A DNA stretch of 45,623 bases from Pseudonocardia sp. (GCF_025965585.1 NZ_JAOPWR010000117.1:1-45623), one strand, 5' to 3'; shown: positions 1-8,390, numbered from the stretch's first letter. Numbers and translations are program-made. The notes: generated by a model not told the origin, from the sequence alone.

Positions 1-248
1 AGTGTCGCCGCGGCGTCGCGGCCCGGTGTGCCGGCGGCCACGTACGTGGTGACGAGCCGCCCGGGGCCGACGTCCAGCACCGCGGGAACGGGCGGCCCGT
101 CCGGCACGGCGAGCCACCGCAGCCCGGCTGCCTCCGCCGCGTCGTCGCCCGCCTTGACGACCACGGTGCGCCCGTCCGCGAGCTCCACCCGCTCGACGCC
201 GCTGCCGAGGGGGACGCTCCGGACGACCTGCTCGCCGAGGACCGTCAC
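1..248 (-). CDS. Fructosamine kinase family protein, N-terminal part (cut by window edge)
   Basis: Only the first 82 codons are inside the window; the gene runs off the left edge. The start is a GTG whose last bases overlap the TGA of the upstream phosphatase gene (GTGA at 248-245), so the two are translationally coupled. The visible sequence opens with a short basic/hydrophobic stretch and then VVVKAG followed by EAAGLRWLAV, which fits the beta-strand Lys and the helix of the aminoglycoside/fructosamine kinase fold. Family members phosphorylate fructosamine (glycated) adducts on proteins or small molecules so that the sugar falls off. Pairing with a low-molecular-weight phosphatase fits a protein deglycation unit, because phosphatases of this type occur next to fructosamine kinases in bacteria. 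The catalytic half is not visible, so the family call rests on the N-terminus only. Confidence 0.62.
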   Translation of the reverse strand, partial: MTVLGEQVVRSVPLGSGVERVELADGRTVVVKAGDDAAEAAGLRWLAVPDGPPVPAVLDVGPGRLVTTYVAAGTPGRDAAAT

Positions 249-709
249 TTGTGCATACGCACCCAGTCGATCATGCCGGGCACGGCCGCCTTCACCTGCG
301 CCAGCACCTCGACGAAGCCCTCGTCGTCGCCGTAGTACGGGTCGGGGACGTCCGCCCCGGCGGGCGAGGCGGGGTCGAAGGAGCGCAGCAGCCGGACGCG
401 GTCGGGCTCGGGCACCTTCGACTGGACGGCGCGGCGATGGGTGTTGTCGAGCGCCACGATGAGGTCGGCGGAGAGCTGCTCGGCGTCGATCTGGCGGGCG
501 ACGTGCTCGGCGGGGTAGCCCTCGGCGCGCAGCACGGCGGCGGCGCGGTCGTCGGCGGCCGCGCCGACGTGCCAGCCGCCGGTGCCGGCGCTGGTGACCT
601 GCACGCCGTCGGCGAGCCCGGCGCGTTCCAGCTCGGTGGCGAAGACCTTCTCGGCGATGGGGGAGCGGCAGATGTTGCCGGTACAGACGAAGGTGACGTG
701 AAGGCTCAC
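245..709 (-). CDS. ptpA: Low-molecular-weight protein tyrosine phosphatase
   Basis: Cytoplasmic phosphatase of the LMW-PTP family, which removes phosphate from tyrosine residues or small phospho-metabolites. From the chosen GTG (709) it is 154 residues, the usual family size. The P-loop CTGNICRS lies about eight residues from the start and contains the nucleophilic Cys and the phosphate-binding Arg. The general-acid motif DPYYGDDEGF is present near the C-terminus (about residue 120). The reading frame stays open upstream to 811, but those residues are Arg/Gly-rich shadow sequence and would put the P-loop too far from the N-terminus. The stop overlaps the start of the fructosamine kinase gene. 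A 149-bp divergent gap separates it from the CobC-like operon. Gene order resembles the ptpA region of mycobacteria, but secretion or virulence roles cannot be inferred here. Confidence 0.9.
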   Translation of the reverse strand: MSLHVTFVCTGNICRSPIAEKVFATELERAGLADGVQVTSAGTGGWHVGAAADDRAAAVLRAEGYPAEHVARQIDAEQLSADLIVALDNTHRRAVQSKVPEPDRVRLLRSFDPASPAGADVPDPYYGDDEGFVEVLAQVKAAVPGMIDWVRMHK

Positions 710-858
710 CGGTGCAGTCTTGCCGACCGTTCGGCCACGCAAAGGACCGGCGCCCACTTCCGGGTGGCGACCGCGGCGACGACCGTGTCCCGTGTCACCT
801 GCCGTTCCCACACGCGGGAGCCGGTGGTCCGGCCGGCCCGTCGCCGTAGGGTGCCTAC

Positions 859-1944
859 ATGGATCACCGTCATCCGGGAGCTCCCGACGACGTCGCGCCG
901 CTGCGTCACCACGGCGACGTCGACGCCGAGCCCGGGCTGCTCGACTTCGCGGTGAACGTCCAGGGCTCGGGCCCGCCCGGCTGGCTGCGCGACCGCCTCG
1001 TCGCCGCCCTGGACGACCTCGGCCGCTACCCCTCGGCCGCGCACGACGCCCGCGCCCGCGAGGTCGTCGCCGCGCGGCACGGGCGCCGGCCCGACGAGGT
1101 GCTGCTCCTCGCCGGCAGCGCGGAGGGCTTCGCGCTGCTCCCGGCCCTGCGCCCGCGCCTCGCCGCGGTGCTGCACCCCGGGTTCACCGAGCCGGAGGCC
1201 GCCCTGCGCGACGCCGGCGTGCCCGTGACGCGGGTGCTCACGAGCGTCGCGGACGGCCATCGCCTGCACCCCGCCGACGTCCCCGCCGAGGCGGACCTCG
1301 TCGTGGTCGGCAACCCCACCAACCCGACGGGCGTGCTGCACCCGGCCGCCGACGTGGCCGCGCTGGCCGCGCCGGGCCGGGTGCTGCTCGTCGACGAGGC
1401 GTTCGCCGACGCGATCCCGGGTGAGGGCGAATCCCTGGCCGCGCAACGGATCCAGGGCGTGCTCGTGTTCCGCAGCCTCACCAAGACCTGGGCGCTGGCG
1501 GGCCTGCGCGCCGGGTACGCGCTCGGCGAACCCGGGCTGCTCGCCCGCCTCGCCGCCCCGCGCCCGCCGTGGCCGGTGTCCACCCTCGCGTGCGAGGCCG
1601 TGATCGCCTGCTGCGAGCCGGCGGCCGTCGCGGAGGCCGAGGCGATGGCCCGGCGCCTCGCCGTCGCCCGGGCCGAGCAGGAGGCGGCGCTGACCGCGGT
1701 GCCTGGCGTCGAGGTGCTGCCCGGCCGCGCGCCCTACCTGCTGCTGCGGCTGCCCGACGGCCACGGGGAGCGCGTGCGAGGCGAGCTCCGGGCGTCCGGG
1801 ATCGCGGTGCGCCGCGGTGACACGTTCCCGGGCCTGGGCCCCGACCACATCCGCGTGGCGGTCCGGCCGCGTGAGCAGGTGGAGCGGCTCGTCGCCGGGC
1901 TCCACGCCGCGTGTGCGCGCACGGCGGTCGGGAGCCCGGCATGA
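859..1944 (+). CDS. cobC: CobC-like PLP-dependent aminotransferase (threonine-phosphate decarboxylase family)
   Basis: Fold-type I PLP enzyme of 361 residues. Visible landmarks are [10 protein letters not shown] (substrate/PLP loop, about residue 150), LLVDEAFAD (Asp pairing the pyridine nitrogen), and [17 protein letters not shown], where the Lys in SLTK forms the Schiff base and the final Arg contacts PLP phosphate. The closest family is histidinol-phosphate aminotransferase/CobD-CobC, and the mycobacterial gene at this position is called cobC. That enzyme would make the aminopropanol arm of cobalamin from threonine phosphate, but no other cobalamin gene is nearby, so the substrate is uncertain. 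It is the first gene of a tightly packed operon; its TGA overlaps the ATG of the NIF3 gene (ATGA). The ATG start is preceded by a weak GTAGGG Shine-Dalgarno about 10 nt away. Confidence 0.8.
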   Translation: MDHRHPGAPDDVAPLRHHGDVDAEPGLLDFAVNVQGSGPPGWLRDRLVAALDDLGRYPSAAHDARAREVVAARHGRRPDEVLLLAGSAEGFALLPALRPRLAAVLHPGFTEPEAALRDAGVPVTRVLTSVADGHRLHPADVPAEADLVVVGNPTNPTGVLHPAADVAALAAPGRVLLVDEAFADAIPGEGESLAAQRIQGVLVFRSLTKTWALAGLRAGYALGEPGLLARLAAPRPPWPVSTLACEAVIACCEPAAVAEAEAMARRLAVARAEQEAALTAVPGVEVLPGRAPYLLLRLPDGHGERVRGELRASGIAVRRGDTFPGLGPDHIRVAVRPREQVERLVAGLHAACARTAVGSPA

Positions 1945-3110
1945 GCGCCCGTGTCGGCGACGTCATCGCCGCCCTCGAGGCCGCCTACCCGCCCGCGCTC
2001 GCCGCGGACTGGGACGCCGTCGGCCTCGTCTGCGGCGACCCGGACGAGCTCGTCTCCTCGGTGCTGGTCGCGGTCGACCCGGTGCCCGAGACCGTGGAGG
2101 AGGCGGCAGACGACCAGCTGCTCGTCACCCACCACCCCCTGCTGCTCCGCGGGGTGCACGGCGTCGGCGCCGACACGCCCAAGGGCGCGCTGGTGCACCG
2201 CCTCATCCGCAACGGCACGGCGCTCTTCACCGCCCACACCAACGCCGACTCCGCCGATCCCGGCGTGTCCGACGCCCTCGCGGCCGCGATCGGGCTGACC
2301 GTCGAGTCGCCGCTGGTCGGGGTGCCGGAGCAGGCCCTGGACAAGATCGTCACGTTCATCCCGGTGGGCCCGTCGATCACCGCCGTGCACGACGCGCTCT
2401 CGGCCGCGGGCGCGGGCAGCATCGGCGACTACAGCCACTGCTCGTTCGCGACGGCGGGCACCGGCCAGTTCAAGCCGCTCGACGGCGCGCACCCCGCGAT
2501 CGGCGAGGTCGGGCGGCTGGAGCGCGTCGCCGAGACCCGCCTGGAGATGGTGCTGCCGCGCGGGAGGCGGGCCGCGGTGGTGGCGGCGCTGCGGGCGTCG
2601 CACCCGTACGAGGAGCCCGCGTTCGACGTGCTGGAGCTGGCCGAGCTGCCGTCGTCGCGGGGGCTGGGCCGGATCGGGACGCTCGCGGAGCCCGAGCCGC
2701 TGTCGGCGTTCGCCGAGCGGGTCGCCGCCGGGCTCCCCGCCACGGCGTGGGGCGTGCGCGCGGCGGGCGACCCGGACCGGATCGTCGGGCGGGTCGCGGT
2801 GTGCGGCGGTGCGGGCGATTCGGCGCTGGGGGCGGCGACCGCGGCCGGCGTCGACGCCTACGTCACGGCCGACCTGCGCCACCACCCGGCCTCTGAGCAC
2901 CTCCTCGCGGGCACCCTGGCCGGGCGTCCGACCCCCGCGCTCGTCGACGTGGCGCACTGGGCGTCGGAGTGGCCGTGGTGCGCGCAGGCGGCCGACGTCG
3001 TGCGCGCGGCGCTTGGCGGTAGCGTCGAGGTTCGCGTTTCGCGTCGCCGCACGGATCCGTGGACGGTGGCGCCGGACACCGGAAGACAGTCCCAACTGAA
3101 GGATGGCTGA
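1941..3110 (+). CDS. Nif3-like dinuclear metal center protein
   Basis: Conserved protein of 389 residues in the NIF3/YbgI family (often labelled GTP cyclohydrolase I type 2, a function not firmly established for most members). It shows the dinuclear metal ligands of the family: [10 protein letters not shown] near residue 70, TAHTNAD near residue 105, and [11 protein letters not shown] near the C-terminus carrying the last His and Glu. At 389 residues it is the long form, with a PII-like insertion between the two NIF3 halves (the stretch around VTFIPVGPS and [13 protein letters not shown] is typical). The start ATG at 1941 overlaps the previous stop and is preferred over an in-frame codon at 1911, which lies inside the cobC-like gene. 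The TGA at 3108-3110 abuts the next ATG directly. Confidence 0.88.
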   Translation: MSARVGDVIAALEAAYPPALAADWDAVGLVCGDPDELVSSVLVAVDPVPETVEEAADDQLLVTHHPLLLRGVHGVGADTPKGALVHRLIRNGTALFTAHTNADSADPGVSDALAAAIGLTVESPLVGVPEQALDKIVTFIPVGPSITAVHDALSAAGAGSIGDYSHCSFATAGTGQFKPLDGAHPAIGEVGRLERVAETRLEMVLPRGRRAAVVAALRASHPYEEPAFDVLELAELPSSRGLGRIGTLAEPEPLSAFAERVAAGLPATAWGVRAAGDPDRIVGRVAVCGGAGDSALGAATAAGVDAYVTADLRHHPASEHLLAGTLAGRPTPALVDVAHWASEWPWCAQAADVVRAALGGSVEVRVSRRRTDPWTVAPDTGRQSQLKDG

Positions 3111-3848
3111 ATGAAGGCCGACCCCGCCGTCCAACGGCGGCTGCTGGACCTCGCCCAGGTCGACGCCGAGCTCTCGAGGCTCGCCCACCGCCGCCGCACC
3201 CTGCCCGAGGTCGCCGAGCTCGTCGCGGCCGAGGCGGCCGTGCGCACCGCCAAGGACAAGCTCGTGGAGGTGGAGACCACCGCGGGCGACCTCGACCGCG
3301 ACATCCGCCGCATCGAACGCGACGTCGAGGGTGTGCGCGCCCGCACCGACCGCGACAACCAGCTGCTCGCCGGCTCCGGCATCGCCGCCAAGCAGGCCGC
3401 CGACCTGCAGCACGAGCTGGAGACGCTCAAGCGCCGCCAGGGCGTGCTGGAGGACGAGCAGCTCGAGATCATGGAGCAGCGCGAGGCCGTCGGCCTGGAC
3501 GTCGAGCACTCCCGCACCGAGGTCGACGCCGCGGAGCAGTTGGTGGCCGACATCATCGAGCGCCGCGACACCGCCGTCGCCGACATCGACGCGGGTGAGG
3601 GCGGCCGACGCCGGGCCCGCGAGGAGGCCACGAAGGGCCTGCCCACCGAGCTGCTCGCCGCCTACGACAAGCGGCGCGCGTCCCAGGGGGTGGGTGCGGC
3701 CCTGCTGCAGCAGCGTCGCTGCCAGGCGTGCCGTCTCGAGCTGGACCGCACCGCACTGTCGGAGCTGAAGGCCGCCCCCGCCGACGAGGTGGTGCACTGC
3801 GAGGAGTGCGGCGTGATCCTGGTCCGCACCCCGGAGTCGGGCCTGTGA
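3111..3848 (+). CDS. Coiled-coil zinc-ribbon protein (C4-type, Rv2229c-like)
   Basis: Protein of 245 residues. Residues 1 to about 180 are rich in Glu, Arg, Leu and Ala in heptad-like order and should form a long antiparallel coiled coil. The C-terminus carries CQAC and CEEC spaced about 28 residues apart, a four-Cys zinc ribbon. This is the architecture of the DUF164/CT398 family, whose members are thought to act as adaptors in nucleic-acid or secretion complexes; the exact role is unknown. It begins on the base after the NIF3 stop and ends overlapping the RNase H start, so it is made from the same transcript. The order NIF3, zinc-ribbon, RNase H is strongly conserved in actinobacteria. Confidence 0.85.
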   Translation: MKADPAVQRRLLDLAQVDAELSRLAHRRRTLPEVAELVAAEAAVRTAKDKLVEVETTAGDLDRDIRRIERDVEGVRARTDRDNQLLAGSGIAAKQAADLQHELETLKRRQGVLEDEQLEIMEQREAVGLDVEHSRTEVDAAEQLVADIIERRDTAVADIDAGEGGRRRAREEATKGLPTELLAAYDKRRASQGVGAALLQQRRCQACRLELDRTALSELKAAPADEVVHCEECGVILVRTPESGL

Positions 3849-4255
3849 AGCTGATCGTCGAGGCGGACGGGGGCTCGCGGGGCAACCCCGGCCCCGCCGG
3901 CTACGGCGCCGTCGTGCTGGACCCCGTCACCGAGGAGGTGCTCGCCGAGCGCGCCGAGGGACTGGGCGTCACCACCAACAACGTCGCCGAGTACCAGGGC
4001 CTGATCGCCGGGCTGCGCGCCGCGATCGAGCTGGGGGCCACCGACGTCGAGGTGCGGATGGACTCCAAGCTCGTCGTCGAGCAGATGTCAGGGCGCTGGA
4101 AGATCAAGCACCCCGCGATGCAGCCGCTGGCCAAGGAGGCGGGCGGCCTCGTCGAGGAGATCGGCACGGTGCGCTTCGGCTGGATCCCGCGCGCCCGCAA
4201 CAGCCGGGCCGACGCGCTGGCCAACCAGGCGATGGACGCGCAGGCGGGCCTGTGA
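3845..4255 (+). CDS. RNase HI-type ribonuclease H (stand-alone domain)
   Basis: A 136-residue RNase H fold protein. It starts at GTG 3845, which overlaps the previous TGA; the longer frame upstream is the wrong frame of the zinc-ribbon gene. The active-site series is visible: Asp in IVEADGGSRGNPG (residue about 7), Glu in NNVAEYQGL (about 48), Asp in VRMDSKLV (about 71), and the C-terminal Asp in NSRADALANQAMD. It should cleave RNA in RNA/DNA hybrids. In mycobacteria the orthologue is the N-terminal half of one polypeptide with a C-terminal histidine phosphatase; here a TGA after QAGL ends the domain and the phosphatase restarts at an overlapping GTG in another frame. See the matching finding. 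Confidence 0.88.
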   Translation: MKLIVEADGGSRGNPGPAGYGAVVLDPVTEEVLAERAEGLGVTTNNVAEYQGLIAGLRAAIELGATDVEVRMDSKLVVEQMSGRWKIKHPAMQPLAKEAGGLVEEIGTVRFGWIPRARNSRADALANQAMDAQAGL

Positions 4256-4977
4256 GCAGCGAGAACGAGACGGCGATCGGGCCCGAACGCGTCCCTGACG
4301 GCCCTGCTCCGGCCACCCCGGACCCCGCGGCGTCGTCCGCGTGGACCGGGCAGGTCGGCGCACCCACCCGCATCCTGCTGCTGCGCCACGGCCAGACCGA
4401 GCTGTCGGTCGGCCGCCGGTACTCCGGCCACGGCGACCCCGAGCTCACCGCGCTCGGCCACCGCCAGGCGGCCGCAGCGGCGATGCGGCTGGGCGAGGTG
4501 AAGGACATCACCGCGATCCTGTCCTCCCCGCTGCGCCGCGCCCGTCAGACGGCGGCCGCCGTCGCCGAGACGACGGGCACCCCGCTCGTCGTGCGCGAGC
4601 GGCTGATCGAGACCGACTTCGGCGCCTGGGAGGGTCTGACGTTCTCCGAGGCCCGCGAGCGCGACCCCGAACTGCACGCCGCCTGGCTCGGCTCCGAGGA
4701 CGCCGCCCCGCCCGGGGGCGAGAGCTTCGCGGCCGTCGGGCGGCGCGTCGAGGCCGAGCGCGCGGACATCGTCGCGTCCCACCCGGGGGGGACGGTGGTG
4801 CTGGTCAGCCACGTGACGCCGATCAAGATGGTGCTGCGCCAGGCGCTCGTGGGCGGCCCGGAGATGCTCTACCGCCTGCACCTGGACCTGGCGAGCCTGT
4901 CGGAGGTCAACTTCTACCCGGACGGCGGCGCCAGCGTCCGGTTGGTGAACGACACGAGCTACCACCCGTCGGACTGA
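4252..4977 (+). CDS. Histidine phosphatase (phosphoglycerate mutase-like)
   Basis: A 241-residue histidine acid phosphatase. The first 40 residues are a Pro/Ala/Asp-rich, probably disordered segment that looks like an interdomain linker. The catalytic motif follows: LLLRHGQTE (nucleophilic His), then SSPLRRARQTA (phosphate-binding Arg), ETDFGAWEG (Glu acid/base) and VLVSHVTPIK (second catalytic His). The mycobacterial counterpart, fused to RNase H, has alpha-ribazole phosphatase (CobC) activity, which fits the nearby CobC-like aminotransferase, though the substrate here is not proven. The GTG start overlaps the RNase H stop (GTGA), so ribosomes can re-initiate. It is the last gene of the operon and is followed by an inverted repeat. 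Confidence 0.87.
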   Translation: MSSENETAIGPERVPDGPAPATPDPAASSAWTGQVGAPTRILLLRHGQTELSVGRRYSGHGDPELTALGHRQAAAAAMRLGEVKDITAILSSPLRRARQTAAAVAETTGTPLVVRERLIETDFGAWEGLTFSEARERDPELHAAWLGSEDAAPPGGESFAAVGRRVEAERADIVASHPGGTVVLVSHVTPIKMVLRQALVGGPEMLYRLHLDLASLSEVNFYPDGGASVRLVNDTSYHPSD

Positions 4978-4985
4978 TCGCCCGC

Positions 4986-5027
4986 CGCGCAACCCGATGC
5001 AGCTCGTCGCCTTCGAGGGGTTGCGCG
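4986..5027. terminator. Bidirectional terminator hairpin
   Basis: Perfect 10-bp inverted repeat CGCGCAACCC / GGGTTGCGCG with a 22-nt loop, lying in the 58-bp gap between two convergent genes. It can serve the operon ending at 4977 and, on the other strand, the permease ending at 5036. There is no T-run, as is common in high-GC actinobacteria. Confidence 0.6.
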
Positions 5028-5035
5028 ATGGGTGA

Positions 5036-6259
5036 TCACAGCACCAGCCACAGCGCCACCGCCGCCGCCGCCAGTGCGGGGGGCACCGTCAGCAGGCCCA
5101 GGCTGGTGAACTCCCGGATGCTCGGCTGCTTCTCGGCGCCCAGCACCTGCCGCCACAGCAGCGTGGCGAGGCTGCCCAGGTAGGTGAGGTTCGGCCCGAT
5201 GTTCACGCCCAGCAACACCGCCAGCACCAGCCCGGGCGACGGGTGCGGGCCCAGCACGTCGAGCAGTACGAGCGTGGCGGGCAGGTTGTTGACGACGTTG
5301 GCCAGCACGGCCGCGATGCCGGCCATCGCCAGCAGCCCGACCAGCGTCGGGGCCTCGGGGGTGACGATGCGCAGGGCCGCCGTTAGCCCGTTCGCCCCCA
5401 CCGCCGCGACGACGACGCCCAGCGCCAGCACGAACAGGCAGAACGGGATCGAGGCCGCCTTCACCACGCCGAACGGGGTGATCTCCTGGCGCGCCAGCGC
5501 GCGGGCGGCCAGCACGACGGCGCCGACGGTCGCCACCCACACCGGCATGATGCCCAGCGGCGACGACACCCCGAACCCCACCAGCGTCAGCCCGATCACC
5601 ACCAGCGCGAACAGCGGGGCCGGCCGGTCGTCGGGTTCCGGCGGGGGAGCGGGTCCGCGTAGGTCGGCGCGGAACCACCAGCGCAGCACCAGGTACTCGA
5701 CGGCGATGCTCACCAGCCACGGCAGCACCATCAGCGCGGTGAACCCGAGGAACGTCAGCCCGGACGCGGCGAACGCGAGCAGGTTCGTGAGGTTGGAGAC
5801 CGGCAGCAGCGTCGACGCCGAGTTCGACAGGTGCCCGCACGCGTAGACGTGGGGGCGCTCCGGCAGGCGCACACGCGCGGCCGTCGCGAGGACGACGGGC
5901 GTGAGCAGCACGACGGTGGCGTCGAGGCTCAGTACGGCCGTGGTTCCCGCGGCAGCGGCGAACACCAGTACCAGCAGCCGCTGGGGTCGCCCGGCCGAGG
6001 CCTTCGCGAGGCGGACGCCGAGCCAGGAGAACACGCCCTCGACGTCGGCGAGGTGGCCGAGCAGCAGGATCGCGGCGAGGAAGCCGACGGTCGGCCCGAG
6101 GTCCACCACCTCGGCCAGCGCGGTGGGCAGCGACACCAGCCCGAGTGCCACGGCCAGCACGGCCGCCGGCACCGCGACCGCCGCCTCCGGGATGCCCCAC
6201 GGCCGCGCGACCGCGGTGACGAGCACGGCCAGCAGCAGCAGGGCCGAGACCAGGAGCAT
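5036..6259 (-). CDS. ArsB/SLC13-type ion transporter
   Basis: Integral membrane protein of 407 residues composed almost entirely of hydrophobic segments, about ten to eleven predicted helices. The start ATG at 6259 overlaps the upstream TGA (TGATG) and begins with a hydrophobic helix MLLVSALLLLAVLV; the longer frame is antisense shadow. The two halves carry the ion-transporter superfamily hairpin signatures, notably SNSASTLLPVSNLTN near the middle and NVVNNLPATLVLL with GVNIGPNLTYLGS near the end. These match the ArsB/NhaD/CitT group of the IT superfamily, which move arsenite, sodium/proton or carboxylates. There is no arsR, arsC or other metal-resistance gene beside it, so an arsenite role is only a family possibility. 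It is co-transcribed with a TauE/SafE-like gene, which favours an anion substrate. Confidence 0.8.
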   Translation of the reverse strand: MLLVSALLLLAVLVTAVARPWGIPEAAVAVPAAVLAVALGLVSLPTALAEVVDLGPTVGFLAAILLLGHLADVEGVFSWLGVRLAKASAGRPQRLLVLVFAAAAGTTAVLSLDATVVLLTPVVLATAARVRLPERPHVYACGHLSNSASTLLPVSNLTNLLAFAASGLTFLGFTALMVLPWLVSIAVEYLVLRWWFRADLRGPAPPPEPDDRPAPLFALVVIGLTLVGFGVSSPLGIMPVWVATVGAVVLAARALARQEITPFGVVKAASIPFCLFVLALGVVVAAVGANGLTAALRIVTPEAPTLVGLLAMAGIAAVLANVVNNLPATLVLLDVLGPHPSPGLVLAVLLGVNIGPNLTYLGSLATLLWRQVLGAEKQPSIREFTSLGLLTVPPALAAAAVALWLVL

Positions 6260-7020
6260 CACGTGACGAGCAGATAGATGCCGACCGCGATGCCGAGGAC
6301 CACCACCGACCAGCGCAGCACGTCCTCCGGCAGCCTGCGCGCGACCCGTGCGCCGAGGAACCCGCCGACCAGGGTGGTCGGGGCGAGCAGCGCCACCGCG
6401 AGCCAGTTCACCGGGGCGCCGAACGCGAAGACCGCGACGGTGACGCTGGCGATCACCAGCGACAGCAGGCCCTTGAGTGCGTTGAGCCGCACGAGCGTGT
6501 CGTGAGCGCACAGGGAGAGCGTGGCCACGAGGATGACGCCCAGCGCCCCACCGAAGTACCCGCCGTACACGGCCGCGAGGAAGACCGCGGGCAGCAGTAC
6601 CGCCGTCCGGTCGGGTGAGCCGGCCTCGGGGGCACCGATCCAGCGCTTGATCCACGGCGACAGCCCCAGCAGCACGCTGGCCAGCAGCACCAGGATCGGC
6701 ACGACGGCGTCGAACACCGCGCCCGGGAGGGTCAGCAGGAGCACGCACCCCACCGCCGAGCCCACGACGGCGACGATCGAGGTCAGGACGATGCGCCGGC
6801 GCTGCCCCCGCAGTTCGGTGCGGTTGCCGGCGACCATGCCGACGTAGCCGGGCCACTGCGCCACCGAGTTGGTGACGTTCGCCGCCAGCGGTGGGAAGCC
6901 GACCGCCAGCAGAGCGGGGAACACCAGCAGTGACCCCCCGCCGGCGACGGCGTTGACGCCACCCGCCACCAGTCCTGCGAGGAGCAGGAACACCAACCCA
7001 CCAGGCGACGTGGAGATCAC
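6259..7020 (-). CDS. TauE/SafE family membrane permease
   Basis: Membrane protein of 253 residues with seven to eight hydrophobic segments. The family signature is at the N-terminus, GLVAGGVNAVAGGGSLLVFP followed by NVTNSVAQWPGY, and repeats in the second half (GGYFGGALGVILVATL; LAPTTLVGGFLGARVARR). Members export or import sulfite, sulfoacetate, taurine-derived or other organic anions, usually with an unknown substrate. The ATG at 7020 is the first plausible start. The stop overlaps the start of the ArsB-like gene, giving a two-gene operon on the minus strand. Confidence 0.85.
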   Translation of the reverse strand: MISTSPGGLVFLLLAGLVAGGVNAVAGGGSLLVFPALLAVGFPPLAANVTNSVAQWPGYVGMVAGNRTELRGQRRRIVLTSIVAVVGSAVGCVLLLTLPGAVFDAVVPILVLLASVLLGLSPWIKRWIGAPEAGSPDRTAVLLPAVFLAAVYGGYFGGALGVILVATLSLCAHDTLVRLNALKGLLSLVIASVTVAVFAFGAPVNWLAVALLAPTTLVGGFLGARVARRLPEDVLRWSVVVLGIAVGIYLLVT

Positions 7021-7181
7021 GGCGGCACGCTATCCCGGCGGTCCGCCGCGTGCGTTACGTGGGACACCCCCGGGGGAGCGAGGATGGGGCCGTGGTGGAC
7101 GAGCCGGATCCGGATCCCGCAGGTGGTGACCCCGTGTGTCGACTCGCGGGGTGGGCGGGCCGATCGGCTCCCCGGCCTCGG

Positions 7182-7748
7182 TCAGGGGAGCACCTCGTAC
7201 GTGCGCCAGCCCTCCCCGTCCTTCACGAAGCGGGTCTTGTGCGGCGGGGCGCCGACCTGCCAGAAGTCCATCTGCACCGGCTCGAGGCGGACGGTGGTCC
7301 AGCTCGGGGGCATCTCCACGGTGTCGGCCGCCGCGTCGTAGGCCTGCTGCAACGCCCCGGGAGCCAGCGGCTCGTCGGGTGTGAGGTCCTCGTAGACACA
7401 TGCCAGCACCTGCAGCGGACGGGGGCGGGTGGGGAACGCCGCGCGGGAGGTCGCGGCGTCGAGCTCCGCGGCCGTGCCGGTCAGCACCACCTGCCGGCCC
7501 TGCTCGGCCCACAGGAAGACGGCGGACACGCGGGGGTTGGCGGCGATGTCCTTCGTCTTGGTCGTCGGCACCGACGAGTGGAACCGCAGCGAGGTCGCGT
7601 CCACGACCGTGGCCAGGACCGTGCGCGCGTGCGGGGCGCCGTCGGCGTCGGCGGTGGCCAGCGTCATCGCCGCGGGCAGGCCGCCCGCCTCGGCGGCCCA
7701 CCTCGCGAGGACGTCGAGGGGGTTGCCGGCGAGTTCCTCACGCGCCAC
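7182..7748 (-). CDS. Pyridoxamine 5'-phosphate oxidase-family flavoprotein
   Basis: A 188-residue split-barrel flavoprotein of the PNPOx family. FMN-contact features are seen: HARTVLATVV, LRFHSSVPTTKTKDIAANP and the following strand AVFLWAEQGRQVVLTG, and a C-terminal dimer/substrate segment WTTVRLEPVQMDFWQVG then KTRFVKDGEGWRTYEVLP. The overall arrangement matches PdxH more closely than the F420 split-barrel proteins, but the classical PdxH C-terminal Arg-His signature is altered, so vitamin B6 synthesis is not certain. The GTG start at 7748 lies 11 nt inside the XRE regulator gene, so the two genes form one transcript. The pairing suggests a PLP- or flavin-linked oxidation connected with the divergent catabolic operon. 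Confidence 0.72.
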   Translation of the reverse strand: MAREELAGNPLDVLARWAAEAGGLPAAMTLATADADGAPHARTVLATVVDATSLRFHSSVPTTKTKDIAANPRVSAVFLWAEQGRQVVLTGTAAELDAATSRAAFPTRPRPLQVLACVYEDLTPDEPLAPGALQQAYDAAADTVEMPPSWTTVRLEPVQMDFWQVGAPPHKTRFVKDGEGWRTYEVLP

Positions 7749-8283
7749 TGTGCACCACCACCACGACGCACTCCTCGGGGCCGACCTGACGGAAACGGTG
7801 TTCGACGGTGCCCGCGTACCCGACGCAGTCGCGCGGCCGCAGGATGCGCACCGTGCTCTCGCCGTGCTCGCGCAGCTCCAGTTCCACCATGCCGCGGACG
7901 ACGTAGAGAAGCTCGTGGCGGTCGTGGCGGAAGTACTCGGCGAACTCCTCGGAGACGCCCACGAACTCGGTGACGTCGGCGCTCGGTCCGTGCAGCAGCA
8001 GCCGGCCACCGCCCTGTGCGCCGACATCGTAGGGGACGGTCTCGCCCTCCGGGTTGTCCGCGAGGGCCAGCAAGGCCTGCTGGGTCGTGCCCAGCGCGCC
8101 GGCGATTCGGAACAGCGACCGCATCGACGGCCGGGTGCGACCCAGCTCCAGCTGGGACAGGAACGGTTGCGACAGACCTGACGCGGCCGCAACCTGGACC
8201 AACGTCAGCCCGAGATCACGGCGCATGCCGCGGATGGCCTGCCCGAGACGGACGTCGGCCTCACGCTGCAGGGTGCTCTTCAC
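7738..8283 (-). CDS. XRE-family transcriptional regulator with cupin sensor domain
   Basis: A 181-residue regulator. Residues about 10-70 form an HTH_3/Cro-C1 domain (LGQAIRGMRRDLGLTLVQVAAASGLSQPFLSQLELGR with the recognition helix SQPFLSQLE). Residues about 105-180 form a cupin barrel (FAEYFRHDRHELLYVVRGMVELEL and HRFRQVGPEECVVVVVH) able to bind a small ligand or metal. This architecture is typical of regulators of catabolic genes of the PuuR/SutR type. It is divergent from the amidohydrolase operon across a 107-bp gap that contains repeated ACCTA elements, so it is the natural candidate to control that operon and itself. Confidence 0.87.
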   Translation of the reverse strand: MKSTLQREADVRLGQAIRGMRRDLGLTLVQVAAASGLSQPFLSQLELGRTRPSMRSLFRIAGALGTTQQALLALADNPEGETVPYDVGAQGGGRLLLHGPSADVTEFVGVSEEFAEYFRHDRHELLYVVRGMVELELREHGESTVRILRPRDCVGYAGTVEHRFRQVGPEECVVVVVHSGA

Positions 8284-8329
8284 GGTTCACACGTCCGAGG
8301 GAAGTCGGTGACGAACACGAAACACGGGT

Positions 8330-8358
8330 TACCTACGGTCGGCACCTATAGTACCTAC
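8330..8358 (+). promoter_or_regulatory. Candidate operator/promoter for the catabolic operon
   Basis: The gap between the XRE gene and the operon holds TACCTAC at 8330-8336 and again at 8352-8358, 22 bp apart (about two helical turns), with a third partial copy CACCTAT at 8343-8349. A -10-like TATAGT (8347-8352) sits between the outer copies, so a protein bound here would cover the promoter. No good -35 is visible. The sites are seen in the sequence; binding by the XRE protein is inference. Confidence 0.4.
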
Positions 8359-8390
8359 ATCAATAATCAGCAGGTCAGGAGCAGTAAGCG

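Noticed and set aside
1734-3797. 687-codon minus-strand open frame across the NIF3/zinc-ribbon genes
   Set aside because: Antisense shadow of well-recognised genes; composition is Gly/Arg/Val/His-rich without any family motif, as expected from high-GC codon bias.
5036-6259. Arsenic resistance operon
   Set aside because: The permease resembles ArsB, but no arsR, arsC or acr3-type gene lies beside it, and the partner gene is TauE/SafE-like.
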